Origin: Candidatus Atribacteria bacterium
Lineage (GTDB): Bacteria; Atribacterota; Phoenicimicrobiia; Phoenicimicrobiales; Phoenicimicrobiaceae
Reading direction: 5' to 3'
NCBI GenBank assembly: GCA_003513845.1
Contig: DOTB01000024.1
Location: 1 to 7,515, forward strand
Length of the DNA: 7,515 nt
Shown here: piece after piece, positions 1 through 5,429 of the stretch
How positions within the stretch are numbered: the stretch's first letter is position 1
Layout: every line of letters starts with the position of its first letter
The notes under the pieces: generated by a model
What the model was told of the DNA's origin: nothing
The model's input: the letters and a program-made list of their open reading frames with translations, nothing else
Database searches by the model: none
Program-made: the position numbers and the translations under genes

Positions 1-69
1 ATTCCCTTCTTCTTAATTTTTAATTAACTAAATCTGAATCATCTCTCCACTATAATAAATATTTAGATT

Positions 70-99
70 ATTATAACCATAACTTCGTCTAATCTGCAA
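70..99 (-). promoter_or_regulatory. Possible sigma70-type promoter for the next gene beyond the left edge
   Basis: Read on the minus strand, TTGCAG (94-99) and TATAAT (70-75) are separated by 18 bp. It lies 36 bp after the rimO stop and points out of the window, so it would drive the next gene to the left. The 134 bp downstream of rimO contain no coding region that I can support and no clear intrinsic terminator, so read-through from rimO is also possible. In AT-rich DNA such matches arise by chance, hence moderate confidence. Confidence 0.35.
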
Positions 100-134
100 A
101 TATTTCTACCTTCCTTTATTTTTCTTTTTAGTTA

Positions 135-1481
135 TCACTCGCCTATTTTTTCGCCTTTCAGTTGATAGGGGTAAGCCTCAGTTATTTTAACATCTATCCA
201 GGTGCCAATGTCCTTATTGCTACCTTTGGGAACAGCAATATTGCCATCTATTTCAGGAGCCTCAGCATAAGAGCGACCTAATAAAATATTTTCCTCTTTT
301 TCAGAAGCTTCGTCAATTAAAACTTTCATCTGCTTACCTATCTTCTTCTTTTGATGAGCTAAAGCAATCTTTTGCTGGATCTCCATTAATTTCTTCCATC
401 TTTTTTTCTTTATTTTTTCCGACACCTGCTCGGGGAATTTATAAGCAAGACACCCTGGTTCATTATAAAAAGGGAAAACACCCACCCTTTCAAATTGATA
501 TTCCTGAACAAAATCACCTAATTCTTGGAAATCATCTTCTGTCTCACCTGGAAAACCTACCATAAAAGTAGTCCTTAAAGTTAAATTTGGAATTTTTGTT
601 CTCAATTTTTTGATAAGCAACCTAATATCATTTTGATTAATCTTGCGATTCATTTTAACTAATAGAGAATCACTGATATGCTGAAGAGGAAGATCTAAAT
701 AAGGACAAAACATAGGATTTTCTGCTAAACAATCTATCAACTCATCATCATAATGGGCTGGATGAGTATACAAAATTCTTATTTTATTCTCTCCAGGCCA
801 GTTTAAACGAGCTAATGTTTGTAGTAATTTAGCTAAGGAAGGTTTTCCATAAAGGTCTATCCCATAATTAGTGGTATCTTCAGCTATTAAAATAATTTCT
901 TTTAAAGGATAAGTGTCTACTAAATATTGTGCTTCCTTAAAAACTGAAGAAATACTTCTACTGCGATAAGGTCCTTTAATAGAAGGTATTAGACAATAAG
1001 TACAATTATTATTACAACCTTCTGCAATTTTAAGATAGGCATAGTGCCGGGGAGTCATAAGAAAGCGGGGAGCTTTTTCATTAGCAAGAAAAGTAGGCTG
1101 ATAATTAACTTGAAATATATTTTCTCCCGTCTTAACCTTCTGAATAATTTTCCTAATGCTGGCTATCTCGTCTATTCCAATAAAGGCATCTACTTCCGGC
1201 AACGACTGTGCGAGTTCTTCCAGCTTATATCTTTGAGAAAGACAGCCGGCTACAATAATAGATTTTATTTTGCCTTCTTGCTTTAATAGACCAGCCTGTA
1301 AAATAGCATTTAGAGATTCTTCTACCGCCGGTTGGATAAAACTACAAGTATTGATAAGGGCAATATCGCAATTTTCCAGGTCATTAGTTAAGGAATAATT
1401 TCCTTCCCATAGAAAGCCACATATTACTTCACTATCTACTAAGTTTTTAGGACAACCCAGTGATTGGATAAAAATACGCAT
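135..1481 (-). CDS. rimO: Ribosomal protein S12 methylthiotransferase RimO
   Basis: A radical SAM methylthiotransferase that adds a beta-methylthio group to a conserved aspartate of ribosomal protein S12 (Asp88/89 in E. coli), acting in the cytoplasm. The 448 residues match the usual family length. The N-terminal UPF0004 domain begins with SLGCPKNLVDSE, a RimO hallmark, and its auxiliary-cluster cysteines are C10, C46 and C80. The radical SAM motif is CNNNCTYC (C156, C160, C163), which binds the second 4Fe-4S cluster. The C-terminal TRAM domain (about 375-444) carries GRSYAEAPEIDG, typical of RimO rather than the tRNA-modifying MiaB. The ATG start is preceded by a modest AGG site. It lies 24 bp downstream of the baeRF gene with no visible promoter between, so the two are probably cotranscribed. 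All key residues are present and the gene looks intact. Confidence 0.97.
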   Translation of the reverse strand: MRIFIQSLGCPKNLVDSEVICGFLWEGNYSLTNDLENCDIALINTCSFIQPAVEESLNAILQAGLLKQEGKIKSIIVAGCLSQRYKLEELAQSLPEVDAFIGIDEIASIRKIIQKVKTGENIFQVNYQPTFLANEKAPRFLMTPRHYAYLKIAEGCNNNCTYCLIPSIKGPYRSRSISSVFKEAQYLVDTYPLKEIILIAEDTTNYGIDLYGKPSLAKLLQTLARLNWPGENKIRILYTHPAHYDDELIDCLAENPMFCPYLDLPLQHISDSLLVKMNRKINQNDIRLLIKKLRTKIPNLTLRTTFMVGFPGETEDDFQELGDFVQEYQFERVGVFPFYNEPGCLAYKFPEQVSEKIKKKRWKKLMEIQQKIALAHQKKKIGKQMKVLIDEASEKEENILLGRSYAEAPEIDGNIAVPKGSNKDIGTWIDVKITEAYPYQLKGEKIGE

Positions 1482-1505
1482 AATTCTGCCTATGTATGGT
1501 ATATT

Positions 1506-2654
1506 TTAGAATCGGTACAGGGCAATAATGTTTTCTCCATCAGGCATATGTTCATCATCCAGTACGTATACCTGTCCACCATTAGAAATAGTCTTTATAG
1601 CCGCAAAATTATAAAGGTCATACTGTCCATTCCCTTCTTCAGCCAGATAAACATGGTTTTCTTCTGGATCAAAATTCCCAAATTGAGTAACATTATTCTT
1701 TATCAACAATTGTTCCACCCGGCTAAAATAAGAAGCAGAGACAATATCTTCTAATTGAGTGGAGGTTTTGCCAGTACCTTTCCAATTATGATAGGTTTCG
1801 ATAATATCATCTAATTTCCGATTGAAATATTTGGCTACAATTTCCCAGGCATTCTTGAGTATAACATCAGGTGTAACTTCATCAGGATTCCCCTCGATGT
1901 TTTCCACCAATAAATACGGGTAGGAATTTATTTCACGATAAATTGGGAAAAGCTCTTTTACAGACATAATTAATAATGGTGACTTACTTTTTTTATCTAA
2001 ATATTTATTCAAACCCTGATCTATCTGGCGGAAATATTGTAATAACTCATTCTTCTTCTCAGTATCACTTTCTCCCATTCCATGGAAAATAGCACCGGAA
2101 GCGTCTGACCCAGAGGTATGGAAGGAAAGAACTTTTTCACTTTCCTTAAATTTTGATACTTCTTTCAAACTTTTAGGAATATCTTCTATCTCAATTTTTT
2201 CAATACTACCTTTGGTACAACGAAATAAACTGTTTTGATTTTTACTCAAAGTAAGTACATAATAATATTCATTAAACATGACCTCAGGTATCAAAGGAAT
2301 TATATAAAAATACTGGCTTACAATCGCTTTTTCTGGTAATGGACTCGTTACCCGAAAATAGGAGAATTGTTTAGGGCTGATAAAAACTGCTAACCCTTCT
2401 TTTTGATTTTTCCAAAAAACTAAATCACCTATTAAACTGGTAGCTGGTTTTAATAATTCTTCTGTATCACGACTATCCATATTGCGACTTTCCAGTAACT
2501 CTTTTTTCACAAAATTAAGCAGACTTTTGAATTGGATGGACATCTTTTTTGCTTCACTACTGGCTGTAGCTCTGGTAGGCATATAGATGGAAATACAAGG
2601 TTCCTCCTTTTCTTCGATTAGTCTTTCCATTACTTGTTTAGTAACCTTTTGCAT
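1506..2654 (-). CDS. Bacterial archaeo-eukaryotic release factor family protein (baeRF, probably family 3)
   Basis: A 382-residue protein resembling the bacterial homologues of eRF1/Pelota (baeRF families). Seen in the sequence: an N-terminal domain opening with ISIYMPTRA (21-29); a central segment with GAIFHGMGES (187-196), in the place where many relatives have a glycine-rich loop followed by a helical stretch; PLLIMSVKELFPIYREINSYPYLL (206-229), typical of the central domain; and a C-terminal L7Ae-like domain ending in GGQVYVLDDEHMPDGENIIALYRF (359-382). Known of the family: comparative genomics predicts ribosome binding and roles in peptidyl-tRNA release or ribosome rescue, but most members are untested. 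The canonical eRF1 GGQ is not present; the loop reads GMGES. The ATG is preceded by GGGAG about 9 bases upstream and by a promoter at 2719-2747. It heads an apparent operon with rimO. The family call is firm; the function is inference. Confidence 0.82.
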   Translation of the reverse strand: MQKVTKQVMERLIEEKEEPCISIYMPTRATASSEAKKMSIQFKSLLNFVKKELLESRNMDSRDTEELLKPATSLIGDLVFWKNQKEGLAVFISPKQFSYFRVTSPLPEKAIVSQYFYIIPLIPEVMFNEYYYVLTLSKNQNSLFRCTKGSIEKIEIEDIPKSLKEVSKFKESEKVLSFHTSGSDASGAIFHGMGESDTEKKNELLQYFRQIDQGLNKYLDKKSKSPLLIMSVKELFPIYREINSYPYLLVENIEGNPDEVTPDVILKNAWEIVAKYFNRKLDDIIETYHNWKGTGKTSTQLEDIVSASYFSRVEQLLIKNNVTQFGNFDPEENHVYLAEEGNGQYDLYNFAAIKTISNGGQVYVLDDEHMPDGENIIALYRF

Positions 2655-2718
2655 AGAATATCACTCCCTTATTTTTTATATATTTTTTGTGTTGAGAATA
2701 ATAAACTCTACTATTTAT

Positions 2719-2747
2719 ATTGTATATTTTATGGTCGAATAATGCAA
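2719..2747 (-). promoter_or_regulatory. Promoter of the baeRF-rimO operon
   Basis: On the minus strand TTGCAT (2742-2747) and TACAAT (2719-2724) are separated by exactly 17 bp. Initiation near 2712 would give a leader of about 57 nt ending in the GGGAG ribosome binding site. It is the best sigma70-like match upstream of the operon. Confidence 0.5.
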
Positions 2748-2902
2748 TCATCCTTTTTTCCATAATATAAGACAGCATTCAAAATTCTGTGATATCTATT
2801 GAAAGAGATAAATTTTTAGTTTTTTATTCCCCTCTAAGATAGAAAGAAAGTTTTCAGTAGTCAGCGAGCAGTTTTTAGATCAAAGAGGTGGGCATATTGG
2901 TA

Positions 2903-2957
2903 TGAGATTGCCACACTTGCCTCTTAACTATCGTTAAAAGGCAAGTTCGCAATGACA
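2903..2957 (+). repeat. TGAGATTGC/GCAATGACA palindromic repeat, variant core
   Basis: The ends are TGAGATTGC and GCAATGACA. Inside is a hairpin: arms ACTTGCCT (2915-2922) and AGGCAAGT (2939-2946), one mismatch, then TTAAC/GTTAA (2924-2928 and 2933-2937) around a TATC loop. The same ends occur in inverse orientation at 3224-3261, where the core is the more usual sequence ending in GAAGGGAGCG. Repeats with these ends are seen dispersed in many unrelated bacterial genomes. The hairpin is directly visible; its origin as a REP-like mobile element is inferred. Confidence 0.6.
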
Positions 2958-2979
2958 GCATCGTATCTAGTATTAAGTA

Positions 2980-3017
2980 CAAGATATTCAGGGGAAGTTT
3001 CCCCTGAAACCCCTCAA
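2980..3017 (+). repeat. Hairpin repeat unit A (first copy)
   Basis: The unit begins CAAGATATTCA and contains a perfect 10-bp stem (TTCAGGGGAA / TTCCCCTGAA, 2987-3008) around a two-base loop, followed by ACCCCTCAA. A second related unit starts 78 bp further on at 3058. Function unknown. Confidence 0.6.
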
Positions 3018-3057
3018 AGATAATACAATTCAAAAAAATTCTATCTTGTTTTGCCAA

Positions 3058-3099
3058 CAAGATATTCAAGGGGAATTCTTCCCCTTGAGATCCCCTGAA
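3058..3099 (+). repeat. Hairpin repeat unit A (second copy)
   Basis: It begins CAAGATATTCA like the copy at 2980 and contains a perfect 10-bp stem (TCAAGGGGAA / TTCCCCTTGA, 3066-3088) with loop TTC, followed by TCCCCTGAA. Relative to the first copy, one extra A in the left arm is matched by one extra T in the right arm, so pairing is preserved. Confidence 0.6.
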
Positions 3100-3192
3100 T
3101 GAAAAGCAAAATATATTGTTACTTATTTAATAAATAATATATACAAACGATTAATAACCGAATGCTAATTGGTAAACATTATATATTTACGA

Positions 3193-3219
3193 TATACGTT
3201 ATACGTAATACGATATACT
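3193..3219 (+). repeat. 27-bp AT-rich dispersed repeat, copy 1
   Basis: This 27-bp stretch is identical to 7271-7297 in the same orientation and includes the small palindrome TACGT-TAT-ACGTA. Seventeen bases around its left end (3188-3204) recur in inverse orientation at 7129-7145. All copies lie in non-coding spacers about 4 kb apart. I do not recognise a named element. Confidence 0.65.
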
Positions 3220-3223
3220 CTTT

Positions 3224-3261
3224 TGTCATTGCGAGCGACCGAAGGGAGCGAAGCAATCTCA
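3224..3261 (-). repeat. TGAGATTGC/GCAATGACA palindromic repeat, common core
   Basis: Read on the minus strand it starts TGAGATTGC and ends GCAATGACA, with a GC-richer core between them on a different pattern from the copy at 2903-2957. It lies 35 bp after the stop of the DUF1232 gene, where it could form a 3'-end hairpin, but no T-tract follows, so I do not call it a terminator. Confidence 0.6.
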
Positions 3262-3296
3262 TCCACTTCTACCCGCAAGCTTTTCAAGAAATGAAT

Positions 3297-3656
3297 TTAT
3301 CTATATCTGTAAAAATATTGCCTAAACCGCTGCTTCATTTCCGTATCGATTGCCTTGACATGCTTCTCTACTACTTCCGGAGGGCTTAAGTTTACCAGCA
3401 GATAAATGCAGATGATAAATATGATAATATCTTCAATCCATCCCAGAAAAGGTACTAAAAAAGCCGGTAATAAATCAAAGGGAGATAAAACATAAACTAC
3501 TGCAGCATAAAATATTATTTTTAGGTATAAGGGTACCTGCTTATCCCTTGCCAGGCGAAAGGCTAATTTAAAGAAATTAGGGATGTGCATTAATATTCGC
3601 AGCCAGTAATATTTTCTTTTTAACTTCTTATATTCTTCATTATAATTATTGGTCAT
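3297..3656 (-). CDS. DUF1232 (YkvA-type) small membrane protein
   Basis: A 119-residue protein with the DUF1232 signature YVLSPFDLLPAFLVPFLGWIEDI (55-77). Two hydrophobic segments (about 43-62 and 68-90) predict a membrane hairpin, flanked by a basic N-terminal region (about 10-40) and a charged C-terminal tail ending FRQYFYRYR. The length suits the family. The biochemical role of DUF1232 proteins is not established; some members are linked to envelope or stress phenotypes. The ATG start fits the domain boundary, and the ribosome binding site is weak (AGAG about 12 bases upstream). A promoter at 3696-3723 suggests it is transcribed on its own. Non-coding repeats lie downstream, so no operon partner is evident. 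Family assignment is confident; function is unknown. Confidence 0.85.
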   Translation of the reverse strand: MTNNYNEEYKKLKRKYYWLRILMHIPNFFKLAFRLARDKQVPLYLKIIFYAAVVYVLSPFDLLPAFLVPFLGWIEDIIIFIICIYLLVNLSPPEVVEKHVKAIDTEMKQRFRQYFYRYR

Positions 3657-3695
3657 ATCAATACATCTCTTTTAAGTTAATCCTTCCTACTTCTC

Positions 3696-3723
3696 ATTTT
3701 ACCTCAAACTAAAATCAAGTCAA
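3696..3723 (-). promoter_or_regulatory. Promoter of the DUF1232 gene
   Basis: TTGACT (3718-3723) and TAAAAT (3696-3701) on the minus strand, spaced 16 bp, lie 40 bp upstream of the ATG. Spacing and sequence fit a sigma70-type promoter. It sits just downstream of the repeat at 3745-3781, where the accessory segment ends. Confidence 0.5.
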
Positions 3724-3744
3724 ATTATATCAAAATAGGATTAG

Positions 3745-3781
3745 TAGAACAGAGTAGAACAGAGAACCGTCCCTTGTTCTA
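3745..3781 (+). repeat. AGAACCGTCCC-type repeat, left copy
   Basis: Two tandem TAGAACAGAG units (3745-3754, 3755-3764) are followed by AACCGTCCCTTGTTCT. AGAACA and TGTTCT flank the core, giving a weak palindrome. The stop codon of the zinc-ribbon/HEAT gene (3779-3781) lies inside the repeat. Related copies are at 4586-4648 (as an inverted pair) and 5401-5414. Confidence 0.65.
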
Positions 3782-4447
3782 ACTGTTTTTAATATTTATT
3801 TTATTAATAGCTTTTTCTATCTCTTTTCTTGTTAGATGTTCCCATGTTTCCTTGTAATAAGCTTCTTTTAATGGTTCTAAGGCTTTTTTATTTTCTAATT
3901 CACCAAGGGCAATTGCTACATATCTTCTAACATCCCAGTGTTTATCTTTTAATGCATCAATTAACGGTTTAAGCATTTTCTCGCTTTTAAAATTTTTTAA
4001 GGCAATTGCTGCCTCTCTTCTTACTATCCAGCTATCATCTCTTAAGCAATCAAGTAGAAAGTTTAAAGTAGGCTTCTTGGTAAAATTTTCATAATCTGTT
4101 TCTGATAACCTATTGTCTTCATCGATTACATTAATAAGTGGGGTATAAAAAAAATTACGAAGGCTTGGGAAATCAGGATTATTGATTTGGGTAATTTTTT
4201 TAATTGATGAAAAATCATAAGTAAAGACAACTTTTGAAGGGACCTTTTTTAATAGTAAACTTATTATTGACATGGGTGGAAGAGCTCCTATTGTGTCGTG
4301 CACGGCTCCACAAGATCTGCAATAAATAATATTATGTTTCAAACCTTTTTTGTCTATATACCAAGGGGCATGAAAAAAATCAGCCGACCGCTTAATATCT
4401 GCATTACCAACCTTCCCACAATTTCTACATTTAAACTTTAAATCCAT
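3779..4447 (-). CDS. Zinc-ribbon and HEAT-repeat protein of unknown function
   Basis: A 222-residue protein that I do not recognise as a named family. The N-terminus has two CxxC pairs, CRNC (C7, C10) and CRSC (C43, C46), spaced as in a zinc ribbon. A middle region (about 50-125) has no motif I can name. The C-terminus holds HEAT-like helical repeats: 128-153 (DDSWIVRREAAIALKNF), 158-185 (DKHWDVRRYVAIALGEL) and a degenerate third at 188-217. The two good repeats share the D-W-V-R-R-AIAL pattern of PBS-lyase-type HEAT repeats, which usually mediate protein binding. No catalytic motif or membrane segment is visible. The ATG is preceded by GGGGG about 10 bases upstream. The gene lies between an IS30-like remnant and a repeat that contains its stop codon, pointing to an accessory gene. 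Both an adaptor and a nucleic-acid-linked role are possible. Confidence 0.72.
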   Translation of the reverse strand: MDLKFKCRNCGKVGNADIKRSADFFHAPWYIDKKGLKHNIIYCRSCGAVHDTIGALPPMSIISLLLKKVPSKVVFTYDFSSIKKITQINNPDFPSLRNFFYTPLINVIDEDNRLSETDYENFTKKPTLNFLLDCLRDDSWIVRREAAIALKNFKSEKMLKPLIDALKDKHWDVRRYVAIALGELENKKALEPLKEAYYKETWEHLTRKEIEKAINKINIKNS

Positions 4448-4506
4448 TTATTATTACCCCCTAAATTTAATACTATGAAACTATTCACTTTTTATTTTAC
4501 TTGGTC

Positions 4507-4587
4507 TCAAGCTTTTAACGCAACAATTTTGGTAAATGCCTCGTAAGGTGTTTCCCAGTTTAGCACCCGTCTGGGACGACCGTCATT
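4507..4587 (-). pseudogene. C-terminal remnant of an IS30-like transposase
   Basis: Minus-strand translation gives 26 residues ending in TGA, including GRPRRVLNWETPYEAF, which resembles the end of the DDE transposase of IS30-family elements (pattern NNRPRKxLxxxTPxEVF). Nothing else of the gene remains: the frame is cut off upstream exactly where the 63-nt hairpin begins (4586). No terminal inverted repeat is recognisable after the stop. A related DDE family with the same C-terminal motif cannot be excluded from so short a piece. Confidence 0.65.
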
Positions 4588-4648
4588 AGAACAGGGGACG
4601 GTTCTCTGTTTCATTTGATATGAAACAGAGAACCGTCCCCTGTTCTAA
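4586..4648. repeat. Perfect 29-bp inverted repeat (63-nt hairpin) of the AGAACCGTCCC family
   Basis: Arms 4586-4614 and 4620-4648 are exact reverse complements around a five-base loop, TTGAT. Each arm contains the AGAACCGTCCCCTGTTCT core. It starts 16 bp after the mazF stop and runs directly into the IS30-like remnant. No T-tract follows on either strand, so it is not a standard intrinsic terminator, though as RNA it would form a very stable stem at the mazF 3' end. It resembles paired REP/BIME elements or a MITE; which is not decidable here. Confidence 0.8.
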
Positions 4649-4664
4649 CTCAGTTCACAGATAA

Positions 4665-5009
4665 CTAACTCATACCAAGATGGATTAAAAGCGCTTGCTT
4701 AACTTTTTCAAGAGTCTCAGGAGATAAACTTCCCAAAACACTTAAAAGTCTTTTTTTGTCAATTGTTCTTATTTGATTACACTTAACCTTAGAGTCATTT
4801 TTTAAGTTAGCTTCTTTTTTAGTTAGTAAAACCTCAAAAGGGTATACTTTTGAAGTATTAGAGGTGATTGGAATAACAGTTATTGTTTCCGCATACAAAT
4901 TATTTCTATCATTGGAAATAACTAAAGCAGGCCTTTTTTTTCCAATTTCATGACCCTTTACTGGTTCTAAGGATACAATCCATATTTCTCCCCTCTTTGG
5001 ATAATTCAT
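4665..5009 (-). CDS. mazF: MazF/PemK-family mRNA interferase toxin
   Basis: A 114-residue endoribonuclease toxin that cleaves mRNA at short sequence motifs; the particular motif cannot be read from sequence. Family signatures run the full length: RGEIWIVSLEP (6-16), GHEIGKKRPALVISND (19-34), VIPITSN (45-51), KVKCNQIRTIDKKRL (73-87). R26 and T49 match the catalytic Arg and Thr of Bacillus subtilis MazF (R25, T48). Length is normal and the frame is intact, so the toxin is probably active. Its ATG lies one base after the antitoxin stop (TAATATG), which implies translational coupling, with GGGA about 6 bases upstream. It is transcribed from the antitoxin promoter. Downstream is the 63-nt hairpin. 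Confidence 0.95.
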   Translation of the reverse strand: MNYPKRGEIWIVSLEPVKGHEIGKKRPALVISNDRNNLYAETITVIPITSNTSKVYPFEVLLTKKEANLKNDSKVKCNQIRTIDKKRLLSVLGSLSPETLEKVKQALLIHLGMS

Positions 5010-5010
5010 A

Positions 5011-5232
5011 TTATTCCCAATCCTCTAAAGTAATATCTTCCCATTCACTATTTACTTCTCTATCTTCTTTACAACTTGCTTTATAACCTTCAATAAGAAG
5101 TTTGTCTAATTTCTCTTTATTTATCCTATCTATCTTTTCCTTTATGGCAGCTGAAATGAAAGCACTTTTATTGGTAACATCTTTTATCTCTTCAATAATT
5201 TCTTCTGGTATAGTAATATTTAATCTCTTCAA
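5011..5232 (-). CDS. mazE: MazE-like ribbon-helix-helix antitoxin
   Basis: The antitoxin partner of the adjacent MazF. The N-terminal KRLNITIPEEIIEEI and following helix (to about 35) form a ribbon-helix-helix DNA-binding fold of the CopG/MetJ type. The acidic tail (GYKASCKEDREVNSEWED...LEDWE) is the expected toxin-neutralising segment. I choose the TTG at 5232 (73 residues): AGGAGG stands 8 bases before it. A GTG at 5241 opens the same frame three codons earlier but overlaps the Shine-Dalgarno sequence itself, so it is unlikely. The stop is one base from the mazF start. The protein probably represses its own promoter at 5253-5280 together with MazF, as in characterised MazEF systems. Confidence 0.88.
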   Translation of the reverse strand: MKRLNITIPEEIIEEIKDVTNKSAFISAAIKEKIDRINKEKLDKLLIEGYKASCKEDREVNSEWEDITLEDWE

Positions 5233-5246
5233 GTATATCACCTCCT

Positions 5247-5280
5247 GTATTCATTATACATTAAATAATACACAAGTCAA
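5247..5280 (-). promoter_or_regulatory. mazEF promoter with possible operator
   Basis: TTGACT (5275-5280) and a perfect TATAAT (5253-5258) on the minus strand are spaced 16 bp. Initiation would fall near 5246, at the edge of AGGAGG, giving a leader of only about 14 nt. An imperfect inverted repeat (GTATTATT at 5264-5271, AATGAATAC at 5247-5255) spans the -10 box and is a candidate site for the ribbon-helix-helix antitoxin. The promoter is well supported; the operator is a guess. Confidence 0.7.
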
Positions 5281-5314
5281 ATAAGATTTATAGAAATATT
5301 AATTAGAGTTCCTT

Positions 5315-5379
5315 AAAAAAATAATCCTGAATAGACTATTGATTCTCTTTTTAGTCTTCAGTCTATTCAGGATTATTTT
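5315..5379 (-). terminator. Intrinsic terminator of the lipoprotein gene
   Basis: A perfect 20-bp stem (5318-5337 with 5360-5379) surrounds a 22-base loop. On the minus strand it ends in a run of seven T (5315-5321), as in a rho-independent terminator. It lies about 50 bp after the lipoprotein stop and isolates mazEF from upstream transcription. The stem is unusually long, so derivation from a small inverted-repeat element is possible. Confidence 0.75.
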
Positions 5380-5400
5380 AATCAATTTTCTGGCTCAGAA

Positions 5401-5414
5401 AGAACCGTCCCCTG
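5401..5414 (+). repeat. AGAACCGTCCC-type repeat, right copy
   Basis: AGAACCGTCCCCTG is identical to the core in the right arm of the 4586-4648 hairpin (4628-4641). It falls between the lipoprotein stop and its terminator, at the other edge of the accessory segment, and continues into GCGACAATTCGCC, which is not shared by the other copies. Confidence 0.6.
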
Positions 5415-5429
5415 CGACAATTCGCCATT

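Larger units (their letters stand above)
2655..3296. other. 642-bp non-coding spacer rich in short palindromic repeats
   Basis: No open frame here has a family resemblance or a convincing ribosome binding site, and the frames that exist are built from repeat sequence. From left to right it holds the baeRF leader and promoter (to 2747), an AT-rich stretch (2748-2880), a TGAGATTGC...GCAATGACA repeat (2903-2957), two related hairpin units (2980-3017 and 3058-3099), an AT-rich stretch (3104-3187), a 27-bp repeat also found near 7271 (3193-3219), and a second TGAGATTGC-type repeat in the opposite orientation (3224-3261). It separates the DUF1232 gene from the baeRF-rimO operon and seems to be an accumulation site for mobile small repeats. 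Confidence 0.7.

Noticed and set aside
1..134. A TTG-started 24-codon frame downstream of rimO behind AAGGAAGG on the minus strand
   Set aside because: Too short and without recognisable content; the segment reads better as an intergenic region with a promoter.
1044..1754. Plus-strand open frames opposite rimO and the baeRF gene
   Set aside because: They are antisense to well-supported genes and show no domain or start signal of their own.
2875..3069. A 64-codon minus-strand open frame in the repeat-rich spacer
   Set aside because: It is composed of the palindromic repeats at 2903-2957 and 2980-3017, has no good ribosome binding site, and its translation has no family resemblance.
2903..3261. 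CRISPR array
   Set aside because: Repeats here are of different families, only one or two copies each, with unequal spacing and no cas genes nearby.
3162..3389. A 75-codon plus-strand open frame
   Set aside because: It runs through two non-coding repeats and then antisense into the DUF1232 gene; the residues VIASDRRERSN come straight from the TGAGATTGC-type repeat.
4507..4621. An ATG-initiated frame running from the hairpin into the IS30-like remnant
   Set aside because: The ATG and first codons are merely repeat sequence fused to the remnant; no ribosome binding site, and the product would be a truncated tail of a transposase.
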